Below are positions 25,806 through 37,639 of a stretch of DNA of 64,000 bases, piece after piece (position 1 is the first letter of the stretch; the number at the start of each line of letters is the position of its first letter). Origin of the DNA: Hyalella azteca (lineage: Eukaryota > Arthropoda > Malacostraca > Amphipoda > Hyalellidae); NCBI RefSeq assembly GCF_000764305.2, contig NW_025944107.1, positions 124,001 to 188,000 of the forward strand. Reading direction: 5' to 3'. The notes beneath the pieces were generated by a model that saw nothing but the letters and a program-made list of their open reading frames with translations, had not been told where the DNA came from and searched no databases. The translations under genes and the position numbers were made by a program.

Positions 25806-27850
25806 CTTATTTAGATTTTAATTTGAAAATCAATCAATGCTCTCATGATTTGAGATGAACATCAATACAGAAGTATGTATATTTAAATTTTCTTGCATTA
25901 TACGTTTAGTCGTGAGTGCTTGCCAATTTTTGAGCCTTTTTCACATTATATTTTTAATGTTTCGGTTATTATGTGTACTTTGATTTCAAATATTTGAAAA
26001 TTCATTATTTCAGTTTTTCAATTAACTTGTACAGATTGATATTCAAGTGTGATGGTTAAGCATTTTTTTTTCAGCATAATCTCAAAGCCTAGTTTGCACT
26101 GACTCAAGACATCGCGTCGATAAATGTAGTTAACAGCGACCTTATGCTGTTCGTGTTAGACTTGCCGCATTACTCGTATTGTACATAGAATCACATGTAG
26201 TGCAAGATTCAGATTAATAGCGGCTTCTCTTTATTTTTTGGTGGCAATTGGAAAATCTTATCAACTCTTTGGAAGCTCCTGATGAATGCGATGTGTTGAC
26301 AATTCCAGGGCATTACTCTTAGTAAAATTTCCAGAGTGGTTTGTTTTGTTTGTAATTTGTTTCATTTACATCGAAACTCGATCCTGAATGACTTAATTTT
26401 TTGGAATTATTTGTTAGTGTTTATAAATACGAGTTATTTGACAAATAACTCATTATGACTTGTTGATAAATCTTATTATGACGATATTTTTTCCTCACCG
26501 TTTCGATATCGTCAGCAATATTCTGCTACTTGATGTGTAGTTGGATCTTTTTGGGCTGCAGTGTTAAATTCCGCTTGGGTGGTTTATCAGCAGAAGAAAA
26601 TTTTTACCCATCGAAAATGTTTTCGATGAAGATATTAGGAATTTAATAATTAGTTTATTCGCTCTTAAAATTTTTGGAGATAAATTGTTAGGGTTATGAA
26701 GTTTTGGCTGAAGAATGCCTCCAAATGAGTCGCGTCTACGGAATTATGGTTTTTTAAGTTTTACAAATCAATCAATATACCAAATGTCCTTTATTCTCAG
26801 AAGTGCATGAAATTACTGGGAAAACACAATTCCTAGCCTCCTTGCGGAGACAACAATACGACAATTAGCATAACAAATGTTATTAGAAAGAGTCCTACCC
26901 TGAAATGAAAAAAAAAAAATCATTTCGTATTAGTGTTCAGCAATATAATGATTTTAAGAACTCTTTCCTGTAGTTAAGCTATCAATTTTTCCCATCAAGG
27001 TAGTTTTGGAATTTCTTGCTTCAATTCCCTTTGCCCCATTTGGAACTGTCGTAGTTTCTCTGACTGATTATAAATCCGTAATAATTGATAAATTGTCAGT
27101 AGGAATAATCAATATGTAGCTAATTTTATAGTCCTTTTTGTGAATACTATTTAATTTACAAAGTATATCGACTAATTATAAATTTATTTGATCATCATAT
27201 TCACGTTACTTACCTATATCAGTAAAGGCCTTTTCGTACTTTACGCAAACCAATTCGTCAAATCCAAATTATGGAAATTTCCAGAATACATGCATTTTTA
27301 GGACTGTAAAAATTGCACATAACACTCATTTTTTATTCTCATTACCTGCATTATATTCTGTATTGAAAATATATAATGAAAAATTCGCATGATCTTGTTT
27401 GTATTTTTAGGGGGTTAGTCCGTGAAATTGCAACATCACACGACGCTCCGAACCTCGCTCGTGTTATGGCGGTTTGTAAACAGTAAAGCGGTGTTTCAAT
27501 ACTGACAGCATGATAGTATAGTTTTGAACTGTGATCTTTGAAAGCAATGGCAGTTAAATCATTGCCCGAAAAAGCTGGATTTCAAAAATGGGTGAAGTAA
27601 GTGAATTAGATTAATGTGATTTTAAGGAAAATTTCAGAAACTAAATGTATTTTAATTTACTTGATACCTAGCTAAATTATTGTTGTATTATTCTAGGTAT
27701 TATTCTAGCTTCATATTTTTAATTTTTTTTTGTGTTGAATTCTACTCTTAGTTTGTTTCAGCACTTTAGTTTTAAGTAACTTATATGTTATATTATTTTT
27801 ATTGTTAATAAAGCAGATGTTGCTCCAAATTCCTCTTTTTCTTTAACACT
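25806..27850. other. Intergenic DNA without recognised features
   Basis: AT-rich sequence with no exon, RNA gene or complete repeat recognised. A GTTAGTCCGTGAAATTGC-containing stretch near 27413 could be a repeat end. Confidence 0.45.
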
Positions 27851-28838
27851 TTAACCGCATCGTGACCCATATGTGGGTCACGCGTGTCTGTCTCAACCTG
27901 CATCGTGACCCACATATGGTGCACACCCTTAAATTTATAATAATTGATTAAACTTCAATATTAACCTCCTTAATCACATTTTAGGTGTTATAAGTAAAGG
28001 ATAATGATGACGATAATNTATAACATCGTCAGTTACAAACAATTTGAAGGCATCAATAGGTGAAACAGTTCCATCTGCTTCAGAAGGTACAGGTTGTACT
28101 AATAGTTGTTCATTTCCTGTGAAGGAGAATGATCTCGCTGAAGCTACGGTTGAATTCCATTCATTGCCTGCGTTGTCATCACATGCTGAGCTGCAGGCAT
28201 CATCATCTGAAACGTCATTATTACTTGAATCGTTATCAGAACTACTTTCTGATTCACTTAGATCATAAGTTGGTGAAAAATCATTGCAGGTATCAGAGGA
28301 AGAATCAGCAGAATCTCCCGAATCAGGACTATCTGCTCCATTTTCATCAGCATCATGTTCAGCGTTTTCAGAACCTCCGCCTTTCCGGTAAAATCGAGAT
28401 GGATCCATGGGCCTGAAATGAGGATATTACATAATTCATTATATAGCAAACACTAAGTGTATCCAATAATCAACAATATATGATGAATACTTGAAGGATC
28501 TCACGAGAAATTTTACAAATAACATGCAGTGGTCGTGGTCACATATGGCGCACGTTGCTACAGATAGTAGTTACAATTACTCTCCACATCGTGCACCTCT
28601 ATTGGTGCACGGGGATCGTGACCACATGTAGCGCACGATGCACAAAATGAACACAGCTTTTACTGTCCACATCATGTACCACATTTGTCCCACGGATTTT
28701 ATAACACCAAATGTTTGTACTCACGTTCATAGAGCGACATACAACCTCTCGTCTTCCTGGCTCAATGGTGACTGAAGCAATTGTAGTTTAAACGAGATGC
28801 AGACGGGGCATAATGGCGATTCTCGGAGATGCGGTTAA
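27851..28838 (-). mobile_element. Truncated piggyBac element with TTAA target sites
   Basis: TTAACCGCATC at 27851 and GATGCGGTTAA at 28828-28838 give TTAA duplications and matching CCGCATC tips, as in piggyBac elements. On the minus strand 28408-27974 encodes an acidic, Ser/Asp-rich N-terminus and then PIDAFKLFVTDDVI, the conserved entry to the piggyBac transposase domain; the frame is then lost, near the n at 28018. An acceptor-like TTTCAG precedes the start. The catalytic core is missing. Both ends carry several palindromic GTGACC/CATATG/GTGCAC motifs (about 27860-27930 and 28530-28695), possibly transposase binding sites. Confidence 0.85.
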
Positions 28839-29296
28839 AGTGTTATTAAGTGATAAGTAGAAACTTGTTCAATAGCTAGGTATGAATAATAATTGAATTT
28901 TGAATATGATAGCCTATGGAGTCTTAGTAATGGAGAGTTTGGTGACTTTGGTCACTGCATTGAAATTTGAATTGAGCCTATTCTGTCATATCCAATTGAA
29001 AAAATTGGAGCCACAAATTTCCCAATTAGTAGGTATGCAGTCATGAAAAAAATTATTTTGGCCTTCAATCTATTTTTCTATACTATAGAAAACTATATTT
29101 GGCATACAATTTGGCCAAACATTTAATTTTTGATCACCTTAGTGAATAAGTTTTTATATACTGTAACAATAACCTTCATTAGGATTAGCCTAGGTATATT
29201 GATATTTTATCAAATATAAAGGTAAGTTAGCTGTGAACTAGGTGGACCGTGGAGAGGAGAAATGCTCCATACCTATTCCAACACTGGGTAATTGTA
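28839..29296. other. Intergenic spacer without recognised features
   Basis: AT-rich sequence between two transposons. Nothing further was recognised. Confidence 0.45.
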
Positions 29297-30231
29297 GGGT
29301 AAACGCGGTATATTCCGACACATTAAGGACGCATCGAGAAATGAAAAACTATAAAAAAAAACGTATGCGTTACGTAAGTTCTGTTGCCTTCAACAAAGCT
29401 TAATATAAAGGAAAAACTAGAGAAGTGACGGAATTACCTACGATGTCGGAATATACCGCGTTTACCCTAATTCTGACAGACTGACACCCCTCAACTTTTT
29501 CCTTCATATGAAGCTTGGTCTTAGTTCCACGCATGCGTACGGTATACTTAAAGGATTCCTAATATATTCACAGACTTATTTAACAGTCTCAAACCATAAT
29601 ATTCTTTCTACACAAACAGTTTATCACTATTTAGTAAAGCAAGGTCAACTATCAACTTTCATACGCGTTTCAGTGTTCTCACTAACTGACTTGGACTTTT
29701 GCTCTGCAGATCTTAACATTTTCCTGCTAGACCTAGTAATTTATGGAAATCTTGCGCGCAATAGTATGACGTCACTATTTCAACCATCTACGGTACTTGT
29801 ATTTGCTGATTTTAAGTGGTAAATAAATTAATAGATGACTGATTTAAGAGACGGTTTTAGACACATAAAAAAACTTATTCCAACGTAGGGTGTTGGAATT
29901 ACGACACACAGGATGACACACAGGATGTCGTTTTCCGACACAGGGTGTCGGAATTATGAATTACGATTTTGTAGCGGTCGGAATTAGTCTCACAATATGC
30001 CTCATTTAGTCACACACAGTGTCTGAATTCAGCAATTTAGTAGATTGTAATTCTAAAGGCTTTTAAATAAATATGGCAACAGTTTGTGATGTTTCATCAT
30101 TGCTGGCGTATTGTGTGGTGTTTTGAGAGTGACGTAAACCAATCAGAACAGTTGCGCATACAGTGATCTATTTACAGCCATTTATTTCTTGCTACATCCT
30201 TAATGTGTCAGAATATGGTGTGTTTACCCTA
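29297..30231. mobile_element. TIR elements of the GGGTAAACGCGG family, second locus
   Basis: A compact 173-bp copy (29297-29469) has both tips (GGGTAAACGCGGTATATTCC and its complement). It is followed by a longer, diverged segment that ends in GTGTTTACCCTA at about 30231. Internal sequence (TGATGTAAA, GGCTTTTAAATAAATATGGC) matches 4120-4200. No coding frame was found. Confidence 0.7.
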
Positions 30232-31048
30232 TTAAGCTTTTGTCAATGCAACTAACTTAAAAGGCTACTCAATTCAGGATGGAATTCTAATTTTGAAGGT
30301 TCATATATTATTTCAATCCACCAAGACCACTTTTTCAACCCAACAACGTTATTTGAAGCAAAAAAAAATGAACTTGAAGGCTTAAAACATGTACGTTTAC
30401 TTGCTCACTTTCTATAAAGTATTCACTTGGATGTTGCATGCCTGCACCTTCCACTCAACAATTAAAATTAGACTCATAAAAAGTATTAGTTAGTTGAAAA
30501 TTTGTCTCTTAAGTTGACCGCAATGAACTAAACTTCATTAAGTAATTACAACTACGCTGCAAAGCAGTTTTCCATCATGCACACTAAACACGCAATTCAG
30601 AGTTCAGACAAGCAGAACTACATATCACAAGAGCCAGTGTGCAACTGAATTAAATTCAGTTGCCAGTCATGTTCAATTCATGTCATTCCCGCCTCTCAGT
30701 GCATAATCTAGTGGGATGATCATTGTTGATGGTATTGGAGTCCAACTAATCGACTATCATTCGTATATTTAGTGCTAGAGAATGATTAATTATGTTGTTT
30801 CTGATAGAGGTTTGAAATATTTTTTGTATAAATCTAAAATTCAAACATTATTTTATTATTTAGACTTGGTTTATTCATAGGAAATATTTTAATGCTCATT
30901 TATGAAATGCTTTTAAAATAAATCGAATGATGTTTATTTATATCTATAAGAGGGATTAAACAATTGTAAATCGATTTATTATCCTTTAAATAAAAATATT
31001 TGCATCAAAACTCTTGGACAATGTATCTACCACAATATTTGTATACCA
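30232..31048. other. Intergenic DNA without recognised features
   Basis: AT-rich sequence. No exon, RNA gene or repeat boundary was recognised. Confidence 0.45.
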
Positions 31049-32604
31049 TTAAGGGGACCGACCTCCACATACGAAAACTTCTACAGTTATTATCCGATTG
31101 TCATGAAACTTCACATACATACGTAAAATGTAAAAAAAAACATTTTGCTCCTATGAATTTTTTGAAAAAATTGATAGAAAACGTGAAATTCATAGAAAAC
31201 GGCTAAAAAGCTAAAAAAGGGGTACTTCAGAAAATCTATCTCCTCCCACAAATATCATCCCACAACATCGAGACACGTATCATGTAAGAAATTACCACTC
31301 TTTTGCGCATCTCCTTCTTCACTTGCTGCCAGGTGACGAGGCGGCGCACCTATAATTTCATTTAGATTTGAACCGGCAGCCGTGGCAGCAACATCTCCCG
31401 TACCAGCCTGACTACCGATACCTGGCCAAATATCTTCGTGAAACCTCAGGCTCCTAATCCTTGCTAAGTCTTTATTTCTACTGTCTTATAATTTTGTGTG
31501 AATATGGAACTAGCAGGATTTACTTAATATTTATTTATCGTATTATAACTAGGTAGGATTAAACTGAGGCTCACCATAGTTTACGTTGGGGTTAACCTCC
31601 ATTGGGACGCTAAAGGTGGATTAAACTTTACTTAGATCATAAGTTCAAGGGCTAATATAGGTAGATGGAGGTTTAGGGTTTCCTTCTTCTCACCTTTTCC
31701 TGAGCATTTGAACCTATTACTGTCCTGCCTGTCCTTACTGGTGAGCCTTCCTCCTACTTTACCCTCCTCTTTGATAGGATTTCATTTCTTAGCCTGACAG
31801 CTGTAACCACGGTTACACACTAACTCTCAATAAGATTTAGGTGTGTGCCAATTTCTTGCAGTAATTGATAAATAATGATGTATTTCCAAATTATATATAA
31901 CTTTCTGACGCCAGTTTTAAGATGCGACTATTCTAACAATATTATTCTCTCTTGTACAGTATAAAGTACACCCACGCCCATTGCTACGTCTGCAGCCGGT
32001 CCAGTCGATTTCGTTCCTTTTGATGCGAGAAGTTACTTGAAGGAAGACTTGGGTTTCGCCTCCTGTTCTATTCCTACCAACCAAAACTTAATCTCGCACT
32101 TGGATTACCTCGTTACTAACGAAGATTGATGAAGAATGAAAACTAAAACGAAACCTTGAATAAACTCTGCGTAGCTTAATTAAAATCTTTACTTGACCTA
32201 TTATGTGGGAAACTAAAATTTCTTACAATCATTCGATTCGTAAAGACCATATCTATCGACTCTAACATCACTTTTTTCATTTTCCATCTAGTTTTTTTAT
32301 TGCGTTTTTTTTTATTTTTCCCATTTTTTTCTCATTTTTCACCCCTCCCATGAGACTAAGCATGTAACTGCAACACAACTCAAGTAGAAACTATATTCAA
32401 AGATTTTAGCAGCTAATTACTTTATATCTAATTTCTTAAAGAACTCTCCCACCCGCTTCCCTTTAAAGAGACGTCATTAACGTAAATATTGGCGTACAGC
32501 GATGGCAGTGGTACCATTGGAAAGAGCAGAATTCCAGCTTTCAGATGAGTACAAAAACCGAAAAACGCCAAAATTGAAAATTTTAGGGAGGTCGGTCCCC
32601 TTAA
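31049..32604. mobile_element. TTAA-flanked TIR element, GGGGACCGACCTCC family
   Basis: TTAAGGGGACCGACCTCC at 31049 is exactly mirrored by GGAGGTCGGTCCCCTTAA, ending at 32604. The 14-bp tips and TTAA duplications suit piggyBac- or Kolobok-type transposition. The 1.55-kb body has no long frame. An internal GC-richer stretch (about 31320-31450 and 31970-32060) may be a captured or decayed coding piece that I cannot identify. Confidence 0.8.
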
Positions 32605-33014
32605 TCAGCATTATCAAGAGTCGAATGTCAACCGATCATTGGAAATTATTAACCAATGGCCAACCGATCATTGGAGGCCGCTAATATGTTGCATTGTTCT
32701 ACCCATTACGGCCAATAGAACCTAAATAAACTTGTTAATTGAAAGGACAAAAACTTATTTCACGCTTATGTGATAGTACAATAAATTTTGGAATCTTCTC
32801 CAGTCATGAGACTTGAATTCGTACTCATAGGTGATCTTAAATTTGTGCATTGCATTATGCAATTTGTAAAATTATAAATTCTAAATAGGTACCTGTAAAA
32901 TTATAAATTCTAAATAGGTACCAACTTTTTCAAATTGATTATGAAAGCGTAATGTCTATTGAATTCTAATACAGATCATTAATTTTAGCATTGTATTCCT
33001 AAAAATCAAGTACC
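32605..33014. repeat. Spacer with a 28-bp tandem duplication
   Basis: GTAAAATTATAAATTCTAAA...GGTACC occurs twice in a row at about 32868-32924. Nothing else was recognised. Confidence 0.5.
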
Positions 33015-34130
33015 GTAACTTGGGGTAACTTTGACCACTTTTTTTCAGAACGATGCCATTTTTTTACTAGATAAGTTAAACTTAAATTGAAACATGCAAA
33101 ATACAGGCCTATACTCTAGCTTTACTCACCATAAATTGCTGGCTCCTGCCTCTCATAGTTTTGATGTAATTTAAAAAAAAGTGATGGTCTTTGTTACCCC
33201 AGCTCTTGGGGTTTCTTTGACCGGGTGGTAAAATTGATTTTATTTTTTGGTAAAATAACTCCAAATAACTCCAGGTTGTGGTGCATTGTAGTAGAACTCT
33301 TCTAGTTACATATGCAAATGACAAACTTGAGGAAAGTGTCATAGTTTGCAATTGGGAGGCGCTGCCGCAGAATTGGCGAAATGTGACCACCTAATGGCAG
33401 CCGTGATGGGGTAACATAGACCGGTTTGGAAATTAAGTTAAAATTACCATATATAAGACTCTGTAGAGTCTGAAACATAAAGAAAAAAACATTGATAGGT
33501 GTATCAAACATAAAATATGTTATAAAGGTACCTATGGTAAAATAGTGGCATAAACATAACTATTTTTCCTATCTATCTAGTATAAAGGAAGTCGAAAAAT
33601 ACTACATTTACTTGCTTTGAAAAATTCCTGAAAAAATGGTGAAAAACTATGTTTTGTAAAGTTACAACTGCTAAGGTATGTAGCAAAAAAAAATATTCGC
33701 CGTATTAAAAAATTTTACTTACATAAAAGTTGCACCCAGGTGTCGGCTTGAAAACGTAATTGACAGAATTTGCCTATCTAATTCCAAAAAGAAATGGCAG
33801 CCATTTCCGCACGGCGGGGCTACTCGGGACACCCCCCCCCCGGGGCTATTAGGGACACCCCCAAAAACGCATTAAGGGTAGAACCTCAGTTAGCAAAGGC
33901 TTCGATTACGAAAAAAATTGATTAAAAACAAAGAATATTGATCACATTTTCCTTGCTCAGCGAAAAAAATTTCACTTATCGAAAAATTAGTGCATCATCA
34001 GTCATCTTAAAATTGTGCATAGCATGTCATGTATATAATTGTGCACCGGGCATCAAAGAATGGAAAGTAATTGACCTAAACTATGATTTATTTCTCCAAA
34101 ATATATGATGGTTGTCACTAAAACATTCCT
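33015..34130. mobile_element. Partial GGGGTAACTTTGACC-family repeat and GGGACACC palindromes
   Basis: Sequence from GGGGTAACTTTGACCACT (33020) to about 33535 is repeated at 37663-38120 and 38590-39090 and, inverted, at 35445-35715, 38120-38590 and 39092-39562. About 33815-33860 has GGGCTACTCGGGACACC and inverted C-rich runs shared with 36665-36720 and 37160-37205. No functional frame was found. Confidence 0.65.
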
Positions 34131-34229
34131 TTCTGTTTCAGGTATGTTTTTCACAATCTTTTTTTATAGTAAATTCAAACCCAATGAAAATGGCGCATAA
34201 ACGAGCACATGACGCATAAACGAGCACTA

Positions 34230-34285
34230 TTGTGCTTGCCATGTCTGTCTGTCTGTCTGTCCATCCGTCTGTCCGTTCGTCTGTG
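34230..34285. repeat. TCTG/TCCG microsatellite
   Basis: Short tandem TCTG units drift to TCCGTCTG and TCCGTTCG. Confidence 0.8.
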
Positions 34286-34347
34286 ACCTCAAATTTTTGT
34301 CGACGAGAAAATGCGCGCTCTGTCACTCACTGCAGTGAGTACTGAGT

Positions 34348-36286
34348 TATAGTCAGATGGGGTAAGACAGGACCAAAATCACTAACAAGCATGTAGCATC
34401 TATATCATGAATAAATAAAAAACCATAAACCTATCACAAGGTGTAGATATGCAATGGGCTTCTAAGCTACAACTCAGACTTTCTGCATACAATACAGTTT
34501 TCTGTACAGATTAAAAGAAGTGAGCTGGTCCCATCTTACCCCACTGGGGTAAGATGGGACCGGGGCTGGGGTAAGACAGGACCAACAGGTAATTCTTGTG
34601 TTACAAGGATTTTAATAAAAGTACAAACCTGATATTCAATATTATCAATCTAGAAACACATTATTTGATTACACAACCACTTGTTACTGTTTTGTGTTGC
34701 AGGATGTCAACTCTATTGATATTTATCAGTCACATTGGAGTTTTTGTCATGAGAAAACTTTGTTAACTCTTTAATGACCAAATTTTTTTCAAGCACATAA
34801 ATTTTTTTTTTTTGTTATAATTTCTAGTGATTCCAGTCAGTAAGTAGTGTATAGATGAGTATAAATCTTGAAAATTGTATATTGAAAAATTGTAAGGCAA
34901 CATTTTAGTCCACTTGGTCTTACGAGATCCTAACATTAAACGTGATGGTATGATCCATTTAGTCTTCTGAGCGCAAAATATGGATGATATTATGTAGCTG
35001 GCATAGTTAATTAGCATTTTATACATTACTTTTGCTAGCAACAATAGGCTTAAGAAGTCTGGCCAAGAAACTTCCAATAAACTCTAGTATTTTAGCAAAA
35101 ATGCCTTATTTGAGAGTGAAATTTCAAAGAAAATGTGTTTTTCCAACATCCTTGATGTTGGGAAAACATCAAGGATGTTGGGCCAAAGATGCCAGGGCCA
35201 TGGTTGTGAGGCCAATGTCAAGGCAGAGAGGCCAGTGTCCAGGTTAAGAGGCCAGCGTTAAGGCTGAGAGGCATGAGTCCAGGTAAAGAGGCCTGAGTCC
35301 AGGTTGAGAGGCCAGGGTCCAGGTTGAGAGGCTGCAGTACATGTTGAGAGACCAGGGTCCTGACTGAGAGGCCAACCAGAGTCAAGATTAAGAGGCCAAG
35401 GTCCAGGTTGATAGACCAGGGTCCAGGTTGAGAGGCCAGGGTCCAGNACCAAAAAATAAAAAAATTGGAGGGGGTACTCTGACAGGCTTTAAATAATAGC
35501 TTTTTTTTGTGGGTCACATTTTAAATTTTTTAATCTATTAGATATGCAAACTTTTCAAATCTTTCTATTGCATTATGTAGCCTCAGTATTAGGCCTTTAA
35601 TGCCCATTGACAAAATTTTTCTATGTCTAATAGTTTTTGAGTTGTGGGGGTTTTTGTTAAAAAAACAAAAAGTGGTCTAAGTTACCCCGCCGGTCTAAGT
35701 TACCCCATTTTACGGAAGATAAAAATTTTGACCAAATTACTCCATGTTAACTTATGCACAATAATATATTCATTTGAAAGCTACTTTTGATAAACTACGG
35801 GGTAAGAGAGGACCATTTGTGGGGTAAGATAGGACCAATTGTAGGGTAAAACAGGATCATGTAGTGGTCCTGTCTTACCCCATGTCCGGTCCTTTTTTAC
35901 CCCATTTTAGAATAGATGTCAGGCGGTGATGGTAGCAGGTAGGAATGCCTAGTATGTCTCAAAAGTTGCTTATTACTTGAGGTTATCTGCCTACATGATT
36001 ACATCCACAAACCTGGCCAAAAAATTTTTTGTAATCAGACAGAGCTTATTTCCCAAATAGGGTTAACTATTTTGTGACCCTTCTTTACATAGGTTTTCTT
36101 TAAAAATTAACCAAAAATCCATTATTTGCAGAACAGGGTTGAAACAAACACTGAAATGACTGGCAATGATTGCTCTAACATATTCTTTCATCAAATCAAA
36201 TTCAGAGCAGTTAGAATGCACGCCATGGGCCGGTCCTTTCTTACCCCATGAAGGCTGCGATCCTGTCTTACCCCATTTGACTATAT
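34348..36286. mobile_element. TIR element, TAGTCARATGGGGTAAGACA family
   Basis: The left tip TAGTCAGATGGGGTAAGACA (34350) is mirrored by TGTCTTACCCCATTTGACTA (to about 36284) with TA on both outer sides. Inside are further palindromic GGTCC..TTACCCCA blocks (34528-34565, 35808-35905), a minisatellite and an insertion of the GGGGTAACTT family. No coding frame beyond minisatellite translation was found. Confidence 0.65.
35147..35446. repeat. 20-bp minisatellite with a flanking palindrome
   Basis: About twelve imperfect units of GGTTGAGAGGCCAGGGTCCA run from about 35205 to 35446. Just before, CAACATCCTTGATGTT and AACATCAAGGATGTTG form a 16-bp inverted repeat. The array ends at the n at 35447, so copy number may be wrong. 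Confidence 0.85.
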
Positions 36287-36529
36287 ATTTTTTTATAGTA
36301 AATTCACTCAACCCAATTAAAATGGTGTGAAATTACAAGCCATCTTGTAGGCTTACAGATACAGAAAAAATGCTATATGGCTGCTGATATGAAGCTTGCA
36401 GTGGACAAGGTTGTTGTAAATGCTCAATGGCATGTTCATGGATACGGTAATATTGCAATTTGCATCAATAATATGATGTCACATCAATAATATGGTGATT
36501 AATGTAATGGCAATATCATATCAAAAAAG

Positions 36530-37210
36530 GAAAAACAAGTAAAAATCACAGAAAATGTCATTTATTCTACCTCTACATCATCTACAATGAAAGAGGAGGA
36601 CTTCAGAGTACTGTTAGTAATAAATGAGTACACTCTGCATGCTTCAAATATTTTAAAATGAAGTTTCATTCCCAGTGTCCCAAGTATTCCCGTTCAACGG
36701 GGCTACTTGGGACACTCTTTTTTTTGCTTCTACCACCTTACAAATAGCGTATGGAATTTTTTTGAAGATGCCATTCGATAGCCCTCGCAAAGAGCTATAA
36801 AATGAGCCTTAACTTGTTAATGAAATGTTTCATCGTAAGAAGTTATTAACAAAAAACGCTCAAAACCATCCTGAGTAGCCCCGGTCGACGGCACAACCCT
36901 GGCGTTTATGACCCTGGCCTTTAGGACCCCGTTTTTATTTGCAAAACAAAATAAAAAACGTGCCAAAGTCACCCCAGTTGACGGTAATTAATGTTTATGG
37001 TAATATCATCAGGAAAGAAAAACAAGTAAAAATCACTGAAAATGTCATTTATTCTACCTCTACATCATCTACAATGAAAGAGGAGGATTTCAGAGTACTG
37101 TTAGTAATGGATGAGTACGCTCTGCATGCTTCAAGTATTTTAAAATGAAGTTTTATTGCAAGTGTCCCGAGTAGCCCCATTCGACGGGGCTACTCGGGAC
37201 ACTCGTTTTT
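36530..37210 (+). mobile_element. Duplicated DDE-transposase-like fragment
   Basis: Two copies of a roughly 190-bp segment (36530-36720 and 37011-37205) encode KEEDFRVLLVMDEYALHASS or a close relative. This resembles the second catalytic-Asp region (LLLxDNxxxH) of pogo/Tigger-type DDE transposases. Both are followed by GGGGCTACT(C/T)GGGACACT. The frames are short and stop soon after, so these are relics, and the assignment is tentative. Confidence 0.5.
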
Positions 37211-37639
37211 TTTTGCTTCTGGCACCTTAGGAATAGCATATGGAATTTTTTTGACAATGCCATTCAATAACCCTCGCAAAGAGCTATAAAATGAGCCTAA
37301 ACTTGTTTATGAAATGTTTCATCGTAAGAAGTTATTAACAGTTGTTAGCAAAAAAACACTCAAACTGTCCTGAGTAGCCCTGGTTGACAGTAAATACCGT
37401 ATAAGAAATATTTTTAAAAACCTAATTTTTCTGGTTTTTACAAAACTAAAAATAGTGAAATAAAACAAATGAAAAAAAAACTTTTAAAAACCATGATTTC
37501 TTAATGGAGAAAAAAGAGAAACATTTACTCTTACATAACATTACATAACTTTTTACATAACTTAAATGTTACCGTATGTAAGAGTGAATGTTTTTCTTTT
37601 CTGTCTGTTAAGAAAACATGGTTTATAAAAGTTTTTATT

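Noticed and set aside
35218..35517. Minus-strand frame with repeated LxxSQPGPW-like peptide
   Set aside because: It is the translation of the 20-bp minisatellite and crosses an undetermined base.
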